64,000 nucleotides of DNA from Clostridia bacterium (GTDB lineage Bacteria; Bacillota; Clostridia; Acetivibrionales; DSM-2933). A program made the position numbers and the translations under genes. Under the pieces are notes generated by a model. That model did no database searches and was not told the DNA's origin. It saw nothing but the letters and a program-made list of their open reading frames with translations. The stretch covers positions 1-64,000 of the forward strand of contig JAOAEJ010000028.1 of the NCBI GenBank assembly GCA_026416815.1. The letters are read 5' to 3'. Positions 1-7,766 of this stretch are shown in pieces. How positions within the stretch are numbered: the stretch's first letter is position 1; each line of letters opens with the position of its first letter.

Positions 1-118
1 GTGTAGGTGTTGGTGTTACTACTGGCGTTGGGGTAGGGGTTACTACAGGTGTTGGTGTAGGTGTTCCAATAGGTGTAGGTGTTGGCGTTACAATTGGTGT
101 AGGTGTTGGCGTCACTAC
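1..118 (-). repeat. Repeated Thr-Pro linker coding DNA
   Basis: Short degenerate repeats of GGTGTAGGTGTT type on the plus strand read as TPTPTP with interspersed VVTP or IGTP on the minus strand, in frame with the amylase. Such linkers separate a catalytic domain from a carbohydrate-binding module or dockerin in clostridial enzymes. The tract is cut by the window edge, so its full length is unknown. Confidence 0.85.
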
Positions 119-1843
119 GCTACCTGCGTCTTCAATCAATATAACACCATTGGTATTAGCAGTAAATGTAGCATTTCCGTTGTTAACAACCGCTGTTGCA
201 CCAGTATAGAAGTCTCTTACTGTAGTACCGTTAGCAAATACTGATGATACGTTTACTGTAGTTGATCCGCTTGCACCAAGTACGCAAACAACTTTATCGG
301 TAGTACCGTAAACCCTGCTGAATGTGTATGGAGCTGAGGTTATTTGTCTATGTACACCTGCTCCGACAGCTACGTGGTTGTTCCTGAACTGTCCGAGTTT
401 CTGCCAGTGAGCCAATACATCTGTGTTTCCAGGCCATGGCATATCAGACCTAGTTCCCTGATATGGGTCTGAGCTCTGCTGTCCAAATGCCCTTGCATTT
501 TCATCTCCATAGAAAACTTGTACTGCCTTTGGAGTAAGCATAAGAAGTGTTCCAGCTTTTTTCTGCCTAGTTGCATCACCATTGTAGAACAGTGAAGTAT
601 CATGGGAAGAAATGTAGCTCAAAGGATTCGCATTAGTTAAACCTGCATAGTAAGCGTAGGTTGATTCAATTCCTGAATAGTTGCTGATACCATTTCCAAT
701 AGCACCCTGGTATGAGAAGTTTATCATGGAGTCAAATCCATTGTCATAGTAGTTGCTTCTGTCTGTTCCATGTCCCCAAGCTTCGCCGGTCATCCAGAAA
801 GGAGCATCATCTATTTTCTTAGTTGGGTTAGCCGCTTTCCACTGCTGCAGAGCTGTTGTAGCAGCTGTTTTTAAATCCTTCCAGCCAGCCATTTCAACGT
901 GCTTTGCAGTATCACATCTAAATCCGTCTACACCATAATCTCTTACCCAATCAGATAACCATTTTACTAAGTATTGTCTAGCTGTGTAATTTGATATAGC
1001 AACAGCCCTAGTGTCAGTTTTTCTTGTGAGGAATGAAGGCAATCCTGGAACGGTAGTTGACTCAGTCTTAAAATCCGGTAAATTGTCCAGAGTTTTAGTT
1101 AAATCATCACTTCCCCCTGCTGTATATCCAGGCAATCCAGCCCTAATCCAGTTAGGTCCCCACCATTTTGCCCATTCAGTTGCTCCATTGCTATAGTCTA
1201 TGGAGTCATGATATGAATGCCAGTTTTGTCCGGAACCTGGTGCCCAACTATTGCTAAGAGGCGTACTTTTCCATTTACCGAAGCCAAACTCATTCATGTC
1301 TTTAATAGTATTGTATCCTGCATGGTTCATAACGATGTCAAACAATACCCTGATTCCCTTGGAATGAGCTGTATCAATGAAAGTTCTGAGGTCAGTCTCT
1401 GTTCCCATATTTGCATCAACTTTAGTATAGTCCAGCGTATAGTATCCATGGTAAGCATAGTGCTTGAAGTCACCGGCGCTTCCACCGCCTACCCATCCGT
1501 GAATCTGCTCGTAAGGAGCTGTGATCCAGATAGCATTAATACCCAAATTAGTGAAGTATCCTTGATTCAACTTATTAGTCAAACCAGCAAGGTCTCCACC
1601 GTGGAATGTTCCGATATTCTTTCCACCGTCACCGCCATCAGTAGGGCTGCGTCCGTAGGAATTGTCATTCGCTGTATTACCGTTAACGAAACGGTCTGTC
1701 ATTACAAAATATATATTTGCGTTATTCCATGAAAATGTACTTGTTGCCGCAACTGCCTCTTGTGGAGCACTTATTACAGGCGCTAAAGTCAACACTATGG
1801 CAATTACCAAAAGCATTGCTAACATCTTTTTAAAATTTTTCAT
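1..1843 (-). CDS. Secreted alpha-amylase (GH13), C-terminus beyond window edge
   Basis: Open minus-strand frame from an ATG at 1843 (GGAGG-type site just upstream) to the left edge, about 614 codons with no stop, so the gene is partial here. The N-terminus is a signal peptide: a Lys-rich start, a hydrophobic stretch and an A-rich cleavage region. The body carries the four GH13 landmarks: region I DIVMNH, region II GFRCDTAKHV (nucleophile Asp), region III GEAW (acid/base Glu) and region IV SSHD. It should hydrolyse alpha-1,4 linkages of starch outside the cell. After the catalytic and C-terminal beta domains the frame enters a Thr-Pro-rich linker, which in this bacterial group usually leads to a binding module or dockerin; that part is not visible. 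The gene stands alone, with a long upstream region holding two LacI-type palindromes. Function is sure; the exact maltodextrin product is not. Confidence 0.93.
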   Translation of the reverse strand, partial: MKNFKKMLAMLLVIAIVLTLAPVISAPQEAVAATSTFSWNNANIYFVMTDRFVNGNTANDNSYGRSPTDGGDGGKNIGTFHGGDLAGLTNKLNQGYFTNLGINAIWITAPYEQIHGWVGGGSAGDFKHYAYHGYYTLDYTKVDANMGTETDLRTFIDTAHSKGIRVLFDIVMNHAGYNTIKDMNEFGFGKWKSTPLSNSWAPGSGQNWHSYHDSIDYSNGATEWAKWWGPNWIRAGLPGYTAGGSDDLTKTLDNLPDFKTESTTVPGLPSFLTRKTDTRAVAISNYTARQYLVKWLSDWVRDYGVDGFRCDTAKHVEMAGWKDLKTAATTALQQWKAANPTKKIDDAPFWMTGEAWGHGTDRSNYYDNGFDSMINFSYQGAIGNGISNYSGIESTYAYYAGLTNANPLSYISSHDTSLFYNGDATRQKKAGTLLMLTPKAVQVFYGDENARAFGQQSSDPYQGTRSDMPWPGNTDVLAHWQKLGQFRNNHVAVGAGVHRQITSAPYTFSRVYGTTDKVVCVLGASGSTTVNVSSVFANGTTVRDFYTGATAVVNNGNATFTANTNGVILIEDAGSVVTPTPTPIVTPTPTPIGTPTPTPVVTPTPTPVVTPTPT

Positions 1844-2015
1844 TTAAGCAACCTCCCAATTTTTTTAACATACACTCAATTAAAAGTAAATTGTACTAAG
1901 ATATACTTCTGCCAAATATCACAATCTTACTAAGGTAATCCCAGTAAAATTCCTCTTTTTCAGTTCTCTAAATCTTTTTGTACAACTTGTAATACAAATC
2001 CTTTAAGATTAATCT

Positions 2016-2120
2016 TTAGACATACCAGAGAATACCTATTAATAAATATAAAACTGCAATGCCTATGATATTAATACTGATACTTAAAAACTTACTTTTT
2101 CCCCCCTTCCATTTGTTCAT
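2016..2120 (-). CDS. Small single-span membrane protein (34-42 aa), unrecognised
   Basis: Reading leftward from ATG 2120 gives MNKWKGGKSK followed by about 22 hydrophobic residues ending GILWYV, then TAA at 2018-2016. The basic N-terminus plus one hydrophobic helix looks like a real small membrane protein. A GGAGG lies at 2148-2144, which is too far (23 nt) for ATG 2120. An in-frame GTG at 2144 could extend the protein by eight residues using AAGGG at 2155-2151, so the start is open. It sits between the amylase and the DJ-1 gene, all on the same strand. No family recognised. The alternative is chance coding in AT-rich spacer. Confidence 0.4.
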   Translation of the reverse strand: MNKWKGGKSKFLSISINIIGIAVLYLLIGILWYV

Positions 2121-2144
2121 GTAATACCCAAATTCACCAATCAC

Positions 2145-2763
2145 CTCCACCCTTGTTCGTAGTTTTTTAATTTGGTGCCTTTCATATTAAACTATTTTAA
2201 TTTAAAAAATAGTAAAATCCTTTTTATTACATGCGCAAGCGTATGCACTGCATACCATTAACTGGATACAACCCACACTACTTTCACATTAAACCATTGA
2301 GCACACTCAGAAAACGTTTGCATTTTAAATGACTAATATAAGATAAATAAATAGTATAAAGGAACTGTTTAACTGCTGCTGTTAAATTGCAGTTGTACTG
2401 TCTGACTGTTGAAGTGATTGTGATAAGATAATTGACTACAAGCATAAAAAGCTACTTTAAATTTTGAAATCCTCACCTATATAAAAGTAAACTTTATATG
2501 CATCGATCCACTGACTACTCCCTATACATACTTATATTATCTCTCTATATAAATTTAACATATTTCCCGCTTAAGTAAATACTTTGAAAAGTTTTTAGAC
2601 ATTTACATTAAAAATGTATGGACTATATTGTTTTGCAATATTTTTTGTTAAATAAAGGTTAACTTATACCGAAATTATACAACTTTTTTCGACAGGTGTC
2701 AATCTAAAATATTCCTTAAATTCAATTCGATAATTATAAATAAGCTTGACGGTAAGTTATCTA
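2145..2763. other. Long AT-rich spacer upstream of amylase
   Basis: About 620 bases without a convincing gene. The only structure seen is two LacI-type palindromes near 2235 and 2310, listed separately. The rest is AT-rich sequence that could hold the amylase promoter. Confidence 0.6.
2235..2321 (-). promoter_or_regulatory. Two LacI/CcpA-type operator-like palindromes
   Basis: GCAAGCGTATGC at 2235-2246 and GAAAACGTTTGC at 2310-2321 each have the central CG and near-symmetric arms typical of LacI-family operators. The second differs from the catabolite-responsive consensus at two positions by eye. Their centres are 75 bp apart. They lie 390-480 bp before the amylase start, so a link to it is inference; they are also upstream of the small membrane ORF. 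No regulator gene is in the window. Confidence 0.4.
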
Positions 2764-2786
2764 TTAAGAGGGGAAAACTCCCCCTC
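2764..2786 (-). terminator. Weak intrinsic terminator after the DJ-1 gene
   Basis: GAGGGG (2768-2773) pairs with CCCCTC (2781-2786) around a 7-nt loop, ten bases beyond the DJ-1 stop. Reading leftward it is followed by TTAATAG, a poor U-run, so efficiency is doubtful. Confidence 0.5.
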
Positions 2787-2795
2787 ACCTTTCGG

Positions 2796-3344
2796 TTAGT
2801 CGCAGACTATCATTCCTTGCTTTAAAGCGTTTGCAATATCTGCACCCTCCAAAGCTTCTACAACTTTTAATGCAAAATCAATAGAGGTCCCTGGGCCTCT
2901 TGAAGTAATTACCTTTCCATCCCATACAGAAGACTCCTTTGTAGTGTTTGCACCTCTTAATTGAGGTTCACAACCTGGGTAGCAGGTCACTGACTTCCCC
3001 TCAAGCAATCCCATTCTTCCTAATATCATAGGTGCTGCACAAATAGCTCCAATCCATTTCCCCTGCTCTATGAAATCCTTCAACTGCTCTTTTAGTCCCT
3101 CATGTGCTTCAAGATTATTTACACCTGGAAGTCCCCCGGGAAGTATAATCATATCAGCCTTCGGATAGTCGGCCTCTTCAAATAAGATGTCCGAAAGCAC
3201 AACAATATCATGTGCTCCTCTTACTTCCTTTCTGCCCATAATTGAAACTGTTTCCACATCAATTTCCGCCCTACGAAGAACATCTACAATACTGACTGCT
3301 TCAATTTCTTCAAAACCATCCGCTAAGTGTACGTATACTTTCAT
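2796..3344 (-). CDS. DJ-1/PfpI family protein (YajL/ThiJ-like)
   Basis: 182 aa, the usual length of a single-domain DJ-1 protein. The nucleophile elbow reads GAICAAP with the conserved Cys, and the early FEEIE supplies the Glu that hydrogen-bonds it. LPGG and the ending SRGPGTSIDFAL also match the family. Members are described as glyoxalases, deglycases or oxidative-stress chaperones; the substrate cannot be told from sequence. The start ATG has GAGGAG 10 nt upstream. It lies downstream of the lipase gene on the same strand, but a strong terminator between them suggests separate transcription. Confidence 0.9.
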   Translation of the reverse strand: MKVYVHLADGFEEIEAVSIVDVLRRAEIDVETVSIMGRKEVRGAHDIVVLSDILFEEADYPKADMIILPGGLPGVNNLEAHEGLKEQLKDFIEQGKWIGAICAAPMILGRMGLLEGKSVTCYPGCEPQLRGANTTKESSVWDGKVITSRGPGTSIDFALKVVEALEGADIANALKQGMIVCD

Positions 3345-3471
3345 TTATATATTCTCCTCTCATTAGCTCTACTTTTGTACTTAATAATTATATCACTTTC
3401 GTGCATAGTTTATAAGCATTTTATGGAAGTTACTATCTATTCTTTTTATAAACCCACCCGATTATCTGCGC

Positions 3472-3517
3472 TAAAAAAGACAGATTTTCTTAATAGTTAA
3501 GTAAGAAAAGCCTGTCT
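3472..3517 (-). terminator. Intrinsic terminator of the lipase-like gene
   Basis: On the minus strand AGACAG plus GCTTTTCTTA pairs with TAAGAAAAT plus CTGTCT (3502-3517 with 3478-3492), followed by TTTTTTAG. It starts about 30 bases after the lipase stop. Confidence 0.85.
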
Positions 3518-3547
3518 CCATATAAATAAACCTATACTACCTAGTAT

Positions 3548-4651
3548 CTATCTACTTTTTCTTTCAAACCAATCGTCAGCTGGATCTGCTGTATATCTTC
3601 CCTCTACCTGTACCCACCTATAAGAAGAACTCATCATTTCAGCAATCCTACTATCCGATGTTTTGGCATTAGCCGCTACATTTCCTGTCTTTATTCTTGT
3701 CCCCCAAAAATTTATTGTGCATTCAATCGGAGGATTGGAATAGAAAGAATAGAAGTACCAGTTATAAGCCGCAACATGTTTCCATGTTATTTCTAAGGTC
3801 GGTATATACCAAGGAGCTAATTCTGAGAATGCTGTCATTTTTTGAAGCTCAGTATTGCTATCTCCCCCAAGCTCTACAGCTGAAGATCTATATTGTTCGA
3901 AAAGTACTCCTTTTGTTTTTAGCTCAGCAACAAATTCTCTTACTTTTTCACCAGTCCATTTTCCTCCTAGATAATCCTTGCCGTACTTAGACCAAAAGGG
4001 ATCAAGTAATGCTACCCTTTTGGGTAAAAGATTCTTAGGAAGCTGTCCTGCAGAAACTTTATCACTTACCAGCTTAGTCAGGTGTACTGCCATCTGATTG
4101 CCTAGCGAATGTCCAGTTATACGGACATTTGACCCCGTATAATCGGAAAGGGCTTGTACATAAGAGTCATAGAACAATTCCGCAGCATTTTTTGTTACTC
4201 CTGTAGTTACGTATGTACCGTCAATTTTACGCCATCTCATGCCTTTAGGTCCAGTGGCTGACCATATCTTAGCTTCCGCATCAGTGACACTTGCTTCATC
4301 TGCAAACTGTGTCCAGTAGAAAATCCCTATATTCCACCCTGCTTTTATCCATGCGTCAGCAGTATTTACATCCACTCCATATGTACTGTCATTCTTTTTA
4401 TAATTGAAGGTTTCCCTTCTTAATTCCGGTGTAGCGCCGTTTTGCCATCCATGGACATATATAATAGTAGGTTTATTAGGATCATAATAAGGGTTTGTAA
4501 CACCAGAAGTATGCTTCTGAGATACATTTCCCAACCCAAACCAGTATATACCGTAGTCTAGTGACTGCCCATCATATACAGCTCCGGCAAAACTAACACA
4601 TGAAATAAACAGCGCCATAATAATTAATACACCAATACCTTTTTTAAACAC
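3548..4651 (-). CDS. Secreted lipase-like alpha/beta hydrolase
   Basis: 367 aa. The N-terminus has two Lys, a hydrophobic core and SFAGA, a clear signal peptide. IIYVHGW around residue 58 is the oxyanion-hole strand, ITGHSLGNQ is the nucleophile elbow with the catalytic Ser, and ALLDPFW probably supplies the acid Asp. The order matches secreted lipases of the pancreatic/triacylglycerol type, so an extracellular esterase or lipase is likely. The catalytic His cannot be fixed by eye; WKHVAAYNWY is a candidate. It is a single gene, divergent from ylbJ, with its own terminator. The substrate could be a lipid or an acylated polysaccharide. Confidence 0.8.
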   Translation of the reverse strand: MFKKGIGVLIIMALFISCVSFAGAVYDGQSLDYGIYWFGLGNVSQKHTSGVTNPYYDPNKPTIIYVHGWQNGATPELRRETFNYKKNDSTYGVDVNTADAWIKAGWNIGIFYWTQFADEASVTDAEAKIWSATGPKGMRWRKIDGTYVTTGVTKNAAELFYDSYVQALSDYTGSNVRITGHSLGNQMAVHLTKLVSDKVSAGQLPKNLLPKRVALLDPFWSKYGKDYLGGKWTGEKVREFVAELKTKGVLFEQYRSSAVELGGDSNTELQKMTAFSELAPWYIPTLEITWKHVAAYNWYFYSFYSNPPIECTINFWGTRIKTGNVAANAKTSDSRIAEMMSSSYRWVQVEGRYTADPADDWFERKSR

Positions 4652-4778
4652 TTTTACCCCTCCATAAAATTATTTTTAAACATGCAAATGTAGTTAAATA
4701 AATATAAATATGGATTTATTAGCTAAAATTTTATCATATATTTTTACATAAATAAATAAAATCTTCTATAGATTAATT

Positions 4779-6089
4779 GTGCTATGGATTGGGTGTATGA
4801 GCTTATATTTTTATGCGATACTATTTCTAATAATTATAATACTATTTTGGAGAAAGTTTCAGGGTAGCAGGGTCATATACCTAAAAAACCTTTTACTACC
4901 CTTTGCAACTATATCATTTATCCTATGTCTTGTATTATTTTCAAAAACAGCGGTCAGCGCAGCCTCTCAGGGGATTACGTTATGGCTGAATGTAGTTTTT
5001 CCATCTTTATTCCCTTTTTTTGTTGCTTCCCAGTTGCTAAATAAAACTGGATTTGTGCGGGCTATCGGAATACTCTTCGAGCCTATAATGCGCCCACTAT
5101 TTAATGTACCCGGCTGTGGGTCCTTTGCACTGGCAGTTGGTATTACCAGTGGATACCCATTAGGAGCTAAGGTCACAACCCAAATGAGAGAGGAAAAGCT
5201 ATTAACTAAGATAGAAGCAGAAAGACTTCTCACTTTTACAAACAACTCGGGACCATTATTCATAATAGGGGCAGTATCAGTAGGCATGTTCAAAATACCA
5301 GAGCTAGGATTGTTCCTTTTGGCATGTCATATTGCAGCATGTGTAACTGTTGGGATAGTTTTTAGATTTTATAAAAGAACGAAAGAGGCAAACAACCAAG
5401 TCTATAGTATGAAACTCTTATCAAGATTTAAGTATGAACTAATTACAGTTCAAAAAAATTCTTCCTCTAGCTTTGGCAATATTTTGGGAGAGGCTGTTAG
5501 AGATTCGGTAACAATGCTGCTTGCCATAGGCGGGTTTATAACTTTTTTCTCAGTTATTATAAATATGCTCCTTGAGACAGGCTTTGTAGCATGTGTTTCA
5601 AGCTTGCTATCCCCTATACTCGCCCCTATCGGGATACATAAGGATATTATTTCATCTTTAATAAGCGGTTTTTTTGAGATAACCACAGGAACAAGCATGG
5701 TAAGCAACTCAAAGACAGCTCCGTTAGTAGAGCAACTAACGGCAGCAAGTATGATAATAGGTTGGGCAGGACTTTCAGTTCATTCACAAGTTTTAAGTAT
5801 CATTAACAAAACAGATCTAAGTATAAAACCTTATTTGGCAGGCAAATTCCTTCAAGGTATTTTTTCTGCTTTTTACACATATGTTTGTTTAAAAACAATG
5901 AGTTTGTTCAACTTTGAAGTACGACCTGCATTTCTTCAGCTTGAAACAACCAAAACACCCCATTGGATTAATAACTTTTTAACAGCTTGTGAAAACCTCT
6001 TAGCCACATTTGTTATTATAGCCTTAGGCATTTTATTGTCGGTACTAATAAACTTTATCCGCAATGCAAATAAAAAACGCCTATTTTAA
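4779..6089 (+). CDS. ylbJ: Sporulation integral membrane protein YlbJ
   Basis: 436 aa with repeated hydrophobic segments. The core reads LNVVFPSLFPFFVASQLL, then SGYPLGAK, then TFTNNSGPLFIIGAV, all hallmarks of YlbJ, a nucleoside-recognition/gate domain protein needed for spore formation in Bacillus under sigma-E. The frame can open at GTG 4779 or ATG 4797; neither has a good ribosome site, so the start is uncertain. It is divergent from the lipase gene and overlaps the convergent coiled-coil gene by nine bases. In Bacillus it follows rsmD and coaD; here it faces them, so the neighbourhood is kept but inverted. Confidence 0.9.
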   Translation: MLWIGCMSLYFYAILFLIIIILFWRKFQGSRVIYLKNLLLPFATISFILCLVLFSKTAVSAASQGITLWLNVVFPSLFPFFVASQLLNKTGFVRAIGILFEPIMRPLFNVPGCGSFALAVGITSGYPLGAKVTTQMREEKLLTKIEAERLLTFTNNSGPLFIIGAVSVGMFKIPELGLFLLACHIAACVTVGIVFRFYKRTKEANNQVYSMKLLSRFKYELITVQKNSSSSFGNILGEAVRDSVTMLLAIGGFITFFSVIINMLLETGFVACVSSLLSPILAPIGIHKDIISSLISGFFEITTGTSMVSNSKTAPLVEQLTAASMIIGWAGLSVHSQVLSIINKTDLSIKPYLAGKFLQGIFSAFYTYVCLKTMSLFNFEVRPAFLQLETTKTPHWINNFLTACENLLATFVIIALGILLSVLINFIRNANKKRLF

Positions 6090-6521
6090 TTCTTCTCGAT
6101 TATTTTGCACTACTTCAATGGTATCCTTTAATATTTCCTCAACCTTATTAAGTATGCTGTCAGCATACTCCCTGGTACCCAATCTGATTTCCCTTGCATT
6201 TTTTTGAGCATTTGCGATGATTTCGTTTGCCTGCTCATAGGCTTTTTTTGTTATCTCATGTTCGTCAACAAGGGAAGAAATCTTATTTTCTGCGTCTTTT
6301 ATTATGTTGTTAGCTTCCTTTTGTGCTTCCAATAAAATTCTCTGCCGTTCCTCCTTCACCCACTTTGCCTGTTTAATATCATCAGGAAGCTTGAGCCTTA
6401 TTTCCTTAACAATCTCAAGTATCTCTTCCTTATCAATTAGACTTCTGCCGGAAAACGGTACGCTCACACTTCTCTCAACAACATCCTCAAGAGTTTCCAG
6501 AATAGCTAGTATCTCCATCAT
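6081..6521 (-). CDS. Coiled-coil protein, V-type ATPase subunit-like, next to coaD
   Basis: 146 aa, almost wholly helical. Residues 50-110 are a long Glu/Lys/Ala-rich coiled coil (EAQKEANNIIKDAENK and later EQANEIIANAQKN) like the stalk subunits of rotary ATPases (F-type b, V-type E/H) and like DivIVA-type proteins. There is no membrane anchor and there are no other ATPase subunits here, so it is unlikely to be part of a synthase. It sits 14 bases after coaD, in one operon with rsmD and coaD. Function unknown. Confidence 0.75.
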   Translation of the reverse strand: MMEILAILETLEDVVERSVSVPFSGRSLIDKEEILEIVKEIRLKLPDDIKQAKWVKEERQRILLEAQKEANNIIKDAENKISSLVDEHEITKKAYEQANEIIANAQKNAREIRLGTREYADSILNKVEEILKDTIEVVQNNREELK

Positions 6522-6535
6522 TCACCCTCCCTGAT

Positions 6536-7021
6536 TTATACTCCAAGATTAAACTTCCTAATAACTTCGTCCTTAATGCATTCAGGTACAAGCCCATCTA
6601 TCTTACCGCCATTCCTGGCCAATTCCTTTACAGCGCTAGAGCTTAAAAACGAATAGTTTATATTTGTCATCATGAATAAAGTCTCAATATCCGGTGCCAG
6701 GTTTTTATTTAGTAGCGCCATTTGAAGTTCATATTCAAAATCCGATACAGCTCTCAACCCTTTAATGATAGCAGTAGCGTTTTTCTCCTTCATAAAATCA
6801 ACCAGCAGACCGGAAAAACTTCCTATTTCTACATTTGGCTTATCCTTTAAAGTACATTTTAAAAGCCTTACTCTTTCTTCAAGGGTAAATAACGGGTTCT
6901 TACTGCTGTTTACAAGGACAGCCACTATTAACTTATCGCTAATTTTTGAAGCCCTGTCTATTATATCTAAATGTCCGTTTGTTATTGGGTCAAAACTACC
7001 CGGATAAACACATATTCTCAA
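6536..7021 (-). CDS. coaD: Pantetheine-phosphate adenylyltransferase
   Basis: 161 aa, full length. [16 protein letters not shown] holds the nucleotidyltransferase TxGH signature and the C-terminal SSSAVKEL matches the ISS motif. It transfers AMP from ATP to 4'-phosphopantetheine, the fourth step of coenzyme A synthesis in the cytoplasm; coaE, the last step, is at 39514. It is second in the rsmD-coaD operon, 68 bases after rsmD, the same order as in Bacillus. Confidence 0.97.
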   Translation of the reverse strand: MRICVYPGSFDPITNGHLDIIDRASKISDKLIVAVLVNSSKNPLFTLEERVRLLKCTLKDKPNVEIGSFSGLLVDFMKEKNATAIIKGLRAVSDFEYELQMALLNKNLAPDIETLFMMTNINYSFLSSSAVKELARNGGKIDGLVPECIKDEVIRKFNLGV

Positions 7022-7089
7022 TTTTCTATACCGTCCTATCTCTGTTTACCTTTTAATTACAAAATACCCTCTTTAATATCAAATCTGTA

Positions 7090-7644
7090 TTAGCCTTTCT
7101 TATAAAAGGATAATACAGTATCACCATATTTTTGATCTCTTATAAGCTTTAGTACTCCGAATTCCTCAGGCACATCATCATCCTTGTCCCTCTCTGCTAC
7201 AATAATACCGCCATCGGTAATTATATCATTTTCCAATATGTGGTTTAATGTCGATTGGACAAGATTTTTATTATATGGAGGGTCTAAAAAAATTATATCA
7301 AACTTTTTACCTTCATTGTAAAGTTTTTTTATCATTACTGCAACATCCCCTACTAATACAGTAGCTCTGTCCACCATCTTTGTATGGGCTAAGTTTTCCT
7401 TAATAACCATAATAGACTCATGGCTTTTATCTACCAGTACAGCAGTCTTTGCCCCTCTACTTAAGGCCTCTATTGCCAAATTACCCGTCCCTGCAAACAA
7501 ATCCAATACATCCGACTCGGCGATATAGGGTGCAATTATATTAAATAACGATTCCTTTACTCTATCTGAGGTCGGCCTCGTAACGTCACCTTTCACGGTT
7601 TTTAACTTATGGCCCTTAGCTGTTCCCGAAATTACACGTAAAAT
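7090..7644 (-). CDS. rsmD: 16S rRNA (guanine-N2)-methyltransferase RsmD, apparent ATT start
   Basis: Conserved RsmD features: RPTSDRVKESLFNI, the SAM-binding LDLFAGTGNLAIEALSRGA, and catalytic DPPY. It methylates G966 of 16S rRNA (E. coli numbering). The first standard start is GTG at 7596, but the frame stays open upstream and encodes LRVISGTAKGHKLKT, which is the normal conserved N-terminus of the family. The only well-placed ribosome site, GGAGG at 7656-7652, is 7 nt before an in-frame ATT at 7644-7642. Starting there gives 184 aa, typical for RsmD; the GTG start would give 168 aa and lose the N-terminal strand. I chose ATT. It heads the operon with coaD. Confidence 0.9.
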   Translation of the reverse strand: MLRVISGTAKGHKLKTVKGDVTRPTSDRVKESLFNIIAPYIAESDVLDLFAGTGNLAIEALSRGAKTAVLVDKSHESIMVIKENLAHTKMVDRATVLVGDVAVMIKKLYNEGKKFDIIFLDPPYNKNLVQSTLNHILENDIITDGGIIVAERDKDDDVPEEFGVLKLIRDQKYGDTVLSFYKKG

Positions 7645-7724
7645 AAAAATTCCTCCAAATAAACGTATTATAGTTACATATATTTCAATTAAAACACTTG
7701 ATTGACAAAATCCTTTATAATGTT

Positions 7725-7752
7725 ATTTTATATTATGATTTTTAATTGTCAA
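7725..7752 (-). promoter_or_regulatory. Sigma-A type promoter for rsmD-coaD
   Basis: Minus strand TTGACA at 7752-7747, a 16-nt spacer, and TAAAAT at 7730-7725, about 80 bases before the rsmD start. The segment 7702-7752 is also an imperfect inverted repeat (TTGACAA and TTGTCAA ends), so it may double as a recG terminator. Confidence 0.65.
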
Positions 7753-7766
7753 CCCTTGCATAGTCT

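Noticed and set aside
1217-1732. Plus-strand 171-codon ORF opposite the amylase
   Set aside because: The amylase frame on the other strand has full catalytic motifs and a signal peptide; this is its shadow.
6081-6521. F-type ATP synthase subunit b
   Set aside because: No membrane anchor and no other ATPase genes nearby; only the coiled coil is shared.
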